A stretch of DNA of 64,000 bases from Pseudomonas sp. N40(2020) (GTDB lineage: Bacteria; Pseudomonadota; Gammaproteobacteria; Pseudomonadales; Pseudomonadaceae): the NCBI RefSeq assembly GCF_014472415.1, contig NZ_JACSZV010000027.1, positions 23,574 to 87,573 of the forward strand. The letters are read 5' to 3'. The notes under the pieces are model-generated. The model saw only the letters and a list, made by a program, of their open reading frames with translations, searched no databases and had not been told where the DNA came from. A program made the position numbers and the translations under genes. Shown piece after piece: positions 60,779 through 64,000 of this stretch (position 1 is the stretch's first letter; every line of letters begins with the position of its first letter).

Positions 60779-61675
60779 CTATTGCGTCTTGCGGTCGGAA
60801 TCATCGTCGCGGGGTTCGCCAGTGTCTGGTTTATCAGCCTTTGGCGCCCCGCTCTCGCTGCGGATCTGTGCATGACTGATCAGGGCAAAAATGAAACTGC
60901 CGCCGATGATGTTGCCCGCCAAGGTCGGCCCGGCGAACACCATCCAGAAATCACTCCACGGCAATTCGCCGGCAAACACCAGATATGACACTTCTGCCGA
61001 ACCCACCACGATGTGGGTGAAATCGCCGAGCGCCATGAGGTAGGTGATGAGGATGATGATCCACATCTTCGCGCTCTCCATGGACGGAATCATCCAGACC
61101 ATGGTGGCGATCATCCAGCCGGAAATTATGCCTTTGGCGAACATCTGACTGGCATGGTTTTCCATGACCTTGCGGCCGATTTCGAGAAAGGCGTGGTCCG
61201 TCTTGGTGTCGAAGATCGGCAGTTCCAGCATCACGTACGCCACCAGAATCGTGCCGCACAGATTGCCAAACAGCACCACCGTCCAAAGGCGGATCAGCCG
61301 GCCGAAATTGAGCAGGGTCGGTTTGGTCATCACTGGCAGCACGGCAGTCAGGGTGTTTTCGGTGAACAGTTGCTGGCGGGCGAGAATCACCGCGAGAAAG
61401 CCTGCGCAGTAGCCGAAACTGGCAATCACCTTGAATTCGTCGCCGTCGGGCAACCGCGAGGTGAGCAGCCCCATCCCCATCAGCGACAGGCCCATGGTCA
61501 GGCCGGCGGCGAGTGCCGACCACCACAGTGCGGCGATGCTGCGCTCCAATTCCTGATCGCCTTGGGAGCGGATGATTTCATGCAGAACCGCCGCGCGGGG
61601 CGGCTGGCTTTTCTCGACTTCGTGTTGCTCTTTGGCCGAGAGGTCGGGGGTCTTGCCGTCTGTCGGAGTGGTCAT
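60779..61675 (-). CDS. yfdC: YfdC-like formate/nitrite transporter family protein
   Basis: A 298-residue membrane protein with six hydrophobic segments of the FNT fold. It is closer to YfdC than to FocA: ELERSIAALWWSALAAGLTMGLSLMGMGLL, FTENTLTAVLPVMTKPTLLNFGRLIRLWTVVLFGNLCGT and GDFTHIVVGSAEVSYLVFAGE. Both termini are hydrophilic and charged (KTPDLSAKEQHEVEKSQP and PKADKPDTGEPRDDD). The transported ion or molecule is not established for YfdC. Confidence 0.88.
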   Translation of the reverse strand: MTTPTDGKTPDLSAKEQHEVEKSQPPRAAVLHEIIRSQGDQELERSIAALWWSALAAGLTMGLSLMGMGLLTSRLPDGDEFKVIASFGYCAGFLAVILARQQLFTENTLTAVLPVMTKPTLLNFGRLIRLWTVVLFGNLCGTILVAYVMLELPIFDTKTDHAFLEIGRKVMENHASQMFAKGIISGWMIATMVWMIPSMESAKMWIIILITYLMALGDFTHIVVGSAEVSYLVFAGELPWSDFWMVFAGPTLAGNIIGGSFIFALISHAQIRSESGAPKADKPDTGEPRDDDSDRKTQ

Positions 61676-61746
61676 GGCGTGGGAACCGGTTGGGGGCTTT
61701 TAGCTACGACCCTTGCCGTTCGGAATACGTTCTGTAGGGGCTCGCA

Positions 61747-62154
61747 TTACTCGCTGACTGATTCATCTTCCTTGAACTGATCTTTGACGTACCTGATCTC
61801 CGTGCGCCCGTGCGGTGCCGGCAAGCCGTCTTCGCCCAGATTCACGAAAACCATTTTCTCGACGGTGAGAATGCTCTTGCGGGTGATCTTGTTGCGCACT
61901 TCACAGGTCAGCGTGATCGAGGTGCGGCCGAACTCGGTGGCGGTGATGCCCAGTTCGATGATGTCGCCCTGGCGCGAGGCGCTGACGAAGTTGATTTCGG
62001 AGATGTACTTGGTCACCACGCGCTGATTGCCCAACTGAACGATGGCGTAGATGGCCGCCTCTTCGTCGATCCAGCGCAGCAGGCTACCGCCGAACAGGGT
62101 GCCGTTGGGGTTCAGGTCTTCGGGTTTTACCCATTTGCGGGTGTGGAAATTCAT
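61747..62154 (-). CDS. Acyl-CoA thioesterase (hotdog fold)
   Basis: A 135-residue hotdog thioesterase of the YciA/Acot type. LFGGSLLRWIDEEAAIYAIVQLGN contains the active-site helix, and YISEINFVSASRQGDIIELGI the family's second signature. The acyl chain preference is unknown. It starts at 62154 with MNFHTRKWVKPEDLNPNGTL and faces away from ahcY, with a 319-nt gap that contains the SAH riboswitch and promoter. Confidence 0.88.
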   Translation of the reverse strand: MNFHTRKWVKPEDLNPNGTLFGGSLLRWIDEEAAIYAIVQLGNQRVVTKYISEINFVSASRQGDIIELGITATEFGRTSITLTCEVRNKITRKSILTVEKMVFVNLGEDGLPAPHGRTEIRYVKDQFKEDESVSE

Positions 62155-62272
62155 GTTTACTCCTGAGCGTTTGCCGAAAGATGGGCGCCATCTTGGCAGA
62201 CCGAGCGGTCAGGCTCCATGCGGCTTCGACTATGGTCGCCATTAGCGATCTTCATTTGGCCGACAGAAACCC

Positions 62273-62301
62273 TTTGGAAGATCAGTCTAGACGGCTATAA
62301 T
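62273..62301 (+). promoter_or_regulatory. Promoter of ahcY
   Basis: TTTGGA at 62273-62278 and TATAAT at 62296-62301 are separated by 17 nt, a good sigma-70 pair. Transcription would start near 62308, upstream of the riboswitch. Confidence 0.65.
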
Positions 62302-62313
62302 CGCTCCCGTTTC

Positions 62314-62343
62314 AAAACGGTAACGTTCACTTGCTACCGTTTT
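62314..62343 (+). other. Stem-loop at the 5' end of the ahcY leader
   Basis: AAAACGGTA at 62314-62322 pairs perfectly with TACCGTTTT at 62335-62343 around a 12-nt loop, just before the riboswitch. Confidence 0.55.
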
Positions 62344-62355
62344 CCCGCCACCTGT

Positions 62356-62443
62356 CCGAGGGGCGCTGCAGCAGGTTCATCCTGTCAGGCTCGGATGGGG
62401 CGTTGACTGGCCTTGGCCGGACACTAAACGCACAACGGCGCCC
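62356..62443 (+). ncRNA. S-adenosylhomocysteine riboswitch
   Basis: The conserved elements of the SAH (ahcY) riboswitch are present: CCGAGGGGCGCTGCA at 62356-62370, AGGCTCGG closing the first stem at 62387-62394, and the 3' strand GCGCCC at 62438-62443, which pairs with GGGCGC at 62361-62366 as a pseudoknot. It precedes ahcY in the correct orientation. The Shine-Dalgarno GGAGG at 62463-62467 lies partly in a competing hairpin, CCATTCG/CGAATGG at 62442-62464. SAH binding should release it and turn ahcY on. Confidence 0.92.
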
Positions 62444-62473
62444 ATTCGCATACATTACGAATGGAGGCTCTTC

Positions 62474-63883
62474 ATGAGCGCTGTTACCACGCCTGCAGAT
62501 TTTACCGATTACAAAGTTGCCGACATGTCCCTGGCTGCCTGGGGCCGTCGCGAAACCATCATCGCCGAATCGGAAATGCCGGCCCTGATGGGTCTGCGTC
62601 GCAAGTACGCCGGCGAACAGCCGTTGAAAGGCGCCAAGATCCTCGGCTGCATCCACATGACCATTCAGACTGCCGTGCTGATCGAAACCCTGGTTGCCCT
62701 GGGTGCCGAAGTTCGCTGGTCGTCCTGCAACATTTTCTCGACTCAGGATCAGGCTGCTGCCGCTATCGCTGCTGCCGGCATCCCGGTTTTCGCCTGGAAA
62801 GGCGAGACTGAAGAAGAGTACGAGTGGTGCCTGGAGCAGACCATCCTGAAGGATGGCCAGCCATGGGACACCAACATGATCCTCGACGACGGCGGCGACC
62901 TGACCGAGCTGCTGCACAAGAAATACCCACAGGTGCTGGATCGCGTTCACGGCGTGACCGAAGAAACCACCACCGGCGTACACCGTCTGCTGGACATGCT
63001 GGCCAAGGGCGAGCTGAAAATCCCGGCCATCAACGTCAACGACTCGGTGACCAAGTCCAAGAACGACAACAAGTACGGCTGCCGTCACAGCCTGAACGAT
63101 GCGATCAAGCGCGGTACCGACCACCTGCTGTCCGGCAAGCAAGCGCTGGTCATCGGTTACGGTGACGTGGGCAAGGGCTCGGCTCAGTCCCTGCGTCAGG
63201 AAGGCATGATCGTTAAAGTTTCCGAAGTTGACCCGATCTGCGCCATGCAAGCGTGCATGGACGGTTTCGAACTGGTTTCGCCGTTCATCGACGGTATCAA
63301 CGACGGTTCCGAAGCAAGCATCGACAAAGCGCTGCTGGGCAAGATCGACCTGATCGTGACCACCACCGGTAACGTCAATGTTTGCGACTCCAACATGCTC
63401 AAAGCCCTGAAGAAGCGCGCTGTTGTCTGCAACATCGGTCACTTCGACAACGAAATCGACACTGCTTTCATGCGCAAGAACTGGGCATGGGAAGAAGTGA
63501 AGCCACAGGTACACAAGATCCACCGTACCGGTGCTGGCGCGTTCGACGCACAGAACGACGACTACCTGATCCTGCTGGCCGAAGGCCGTCTGGTGAACCT
63601 GGGCAACGCCACGGGTCACCCGAGCCGCATCATGGACGGTTCGTTCGCCAACCAGGTGCTGGCGCAGATCTTCCTGTTCGGCCAGAAGTACGCCGACCTG
63701 TCGCCAGCCCAGAAAGCCGAGCGTCTGACCGTTGAAGTACTGCCGAAGAAACTCGACGAAGAAGTGGCCCTGGAAATGGTTCGCGGCTTCGGCGGCGTGG
63801 TCACTCAACTGACCAAGCAACAGGCTGACTACATCGGCGTGACCGTCGAAGGCCCGTTCAAGCCGCACGCTTACCGCTACTGA
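62474..63883 (+). CDS. ahcY: S-adenosylhomocysteine hydrolase
   Basis: A 469-residue NAD-dependent enzyme that splits SAH into adenosine and homocysteine. Signatures are KGAKILGCIHMTIQTAVLIETL, SSCNIFSTQDQAAAAIA, the NAD-binding GYGDVGKGSAQSLRQEG and the C-terminal PFKPHAYRY. A long insertion after the first signature (EEYEWCLEQTILKDGQPWDTNMILDDGGDLTELLHKKYP) is typical of the bacterial group. The start at 62474 follows GGAGG. A SAH riboswitch lies directly upstream. The next gene, expected to be metF, is beyond the window. Confidence 0.98.
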   Translation: MSAVTTPADFTDYKVADMSLAAWGRRETIIAESEMPALMGLRRKYAGEQPLKGAKILGCIHMTIQTAVLIETLVALGAEVRWSSCNIFSTQDQAAAAIAAAGIPVFAWKGETEEEYEWCLEQTILKDGQPWDTNMILDDGGDLTELLHKKYPQVLDRVHGVTEETTTGVHRLLDMLAKGELKIPAINVNDSVTKSKNDNKYGCRHSLNDAIKRGTDHLLSGKQALVIGYGDVGKGSAQSLRQEGMIVKVSEVDPICAMQACMDGFELVSPFIDGINDGSEASIDKALLGKIDLIVTTTGNVNVCDSNMLKALKKRAVVCNIGHFDNEIDTAFMRKNWAWEEVKPQVHKIHRTGAGAFDAQNDDYLILLAEGRLVNLGNATGHPSRIMDGSFANQVLAQIFLFGQKYADLSPAQKAERLTVEVLPKKLDEEVALEMVRGFGGVVTQLTKQQADYIGVTVEGPFKPHAYRY

Positions 63884-63949
63884 TTGGCTGAGCGTCGACG
63901 CGGTGTGCCTGGCGCACTGCGTTGCCTGACTGACGCTGCTGACCGCTCT

Positions 63950-64000
63950 GTGTAGGAGCTGCCGCAGGCTGCGATCTTTTGATTTTCAAAGATCGCAGCC
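63950..64000. repeat. REP of the GTAGGAGCTGCCGCAGG type, cut by the window edge
   Basis: TGTAGGAGCTGCCGCAGG is followed by a perfect 13-bp hairpin, GGCTGCGATCTTT with AAAGATCGCAGCC, which reaches the last base of the window. The hairpin could also act as the ahcY terminator. Confidence 0.8.

Overview
The window reads as chromosomal DNA of a Pseudomonas from the P. fluorescens complex. The evidence is dense, GC-rich coding sequence, gene order that parallels the P. aeruginosa PA5398-PA5372 and PA0555-PA0546 blocks, and many REP/REPIN repeats of the types common in that group. No rRNA, tRNA, CRISPR array or prophage was found. All functional names rest on reading the translations and on known synteny; no search was run.

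Region 1 (1-24,040) is a catabolic and transport block for quaternary amines. It starts with the end of the dimethylglycine demethylase locus (dgcA, a DUF5943-type gene, a dipeptidase). A small interlude follows: an LprI-like protein, a RelE/XRE toxin-antitoxin pair and a DUF3010 protein. Then comes the carnitine cluster (cdhR, caiX, cdhC, cdhA, cdhB) with a gamma-butyrobetaine hydroxylase, the regulator gbdR, serine dehydratase sdaB, the choline/betaine/carnitine ABC transporter cbcXWV, and the choline genes betT, betI, betB, betA. The route is gamma-butyrobetaine to carnitine to dehydrocarnitine to betaine, joined by choline to betaine, then betaine to dimethylglycine, sarcosine, glycine and serine to pyruvate. 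Candidate operators are visible: a 21-bp-spaced direct repeat before caiX (CdhR), two tandem 21-bp units between sdaB and cbcX (GbdR), and a perfect 20-bp palindrome between betT and betI (BetI).

Region 2 (24,296-39,404) is mixed housekeeping: a TldD/TldE-type pair, an MdtD-like exporter, the RNA helicase DbpA, a YhiN/RdsA-type flavoprotein, a YccS-like membrane protein, a periplasmic solute-binding protein, ElaA, a small winged-helix gene with a YgjP-like metallopeptidase, a REC-PAS-GGDEF-EAL protein and a PL7 alginate lyase.

Region 3 (39,405-42,360) is the least conventional part. A DUF6124 gene is preceded by a roughly 200-nt leader with mutually exclusive long base pairings, one of which would cover its ribosome binding site. 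An AT-rich island follows with two orphan small genes on either side of a RAYT (REP-associated tyrosine transposase) element. Each orphan gene has a copy of the same 29-bp motif about 100 nt before its start codon, and a third, inverted copy lies in the transposase flank. This leader and this motif are the best candidates for something undescribed.

Region 4 (42,409-51,140) is central carbon and methyl metabolism: tkt, epd, pgk, two small lipoproteins and fba on the minus strand. Divergent from tkt are an ArsR-methyltransferase regulator (SahR type) and metK, with a 28-bp perfect palindrome between tkt and the regulator.

Region 5 (51,322-64,000) holds ligB, DUF1090, a cytochrome c'-type lipoprotein, mltA, MAPEG, an EamA transporter, a CPA1 antiporter, a LysR regulator, a VOC protein, a dicarboxylate symporter, a YfdC-like channel, an acyl-CoA thioesterase and ahcY. 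ahcY is preceded by a recognisable SAH riboswitch. The window therefore contains both SAM synthase and SAH hydrolase, with two different predicted SAH sensors.
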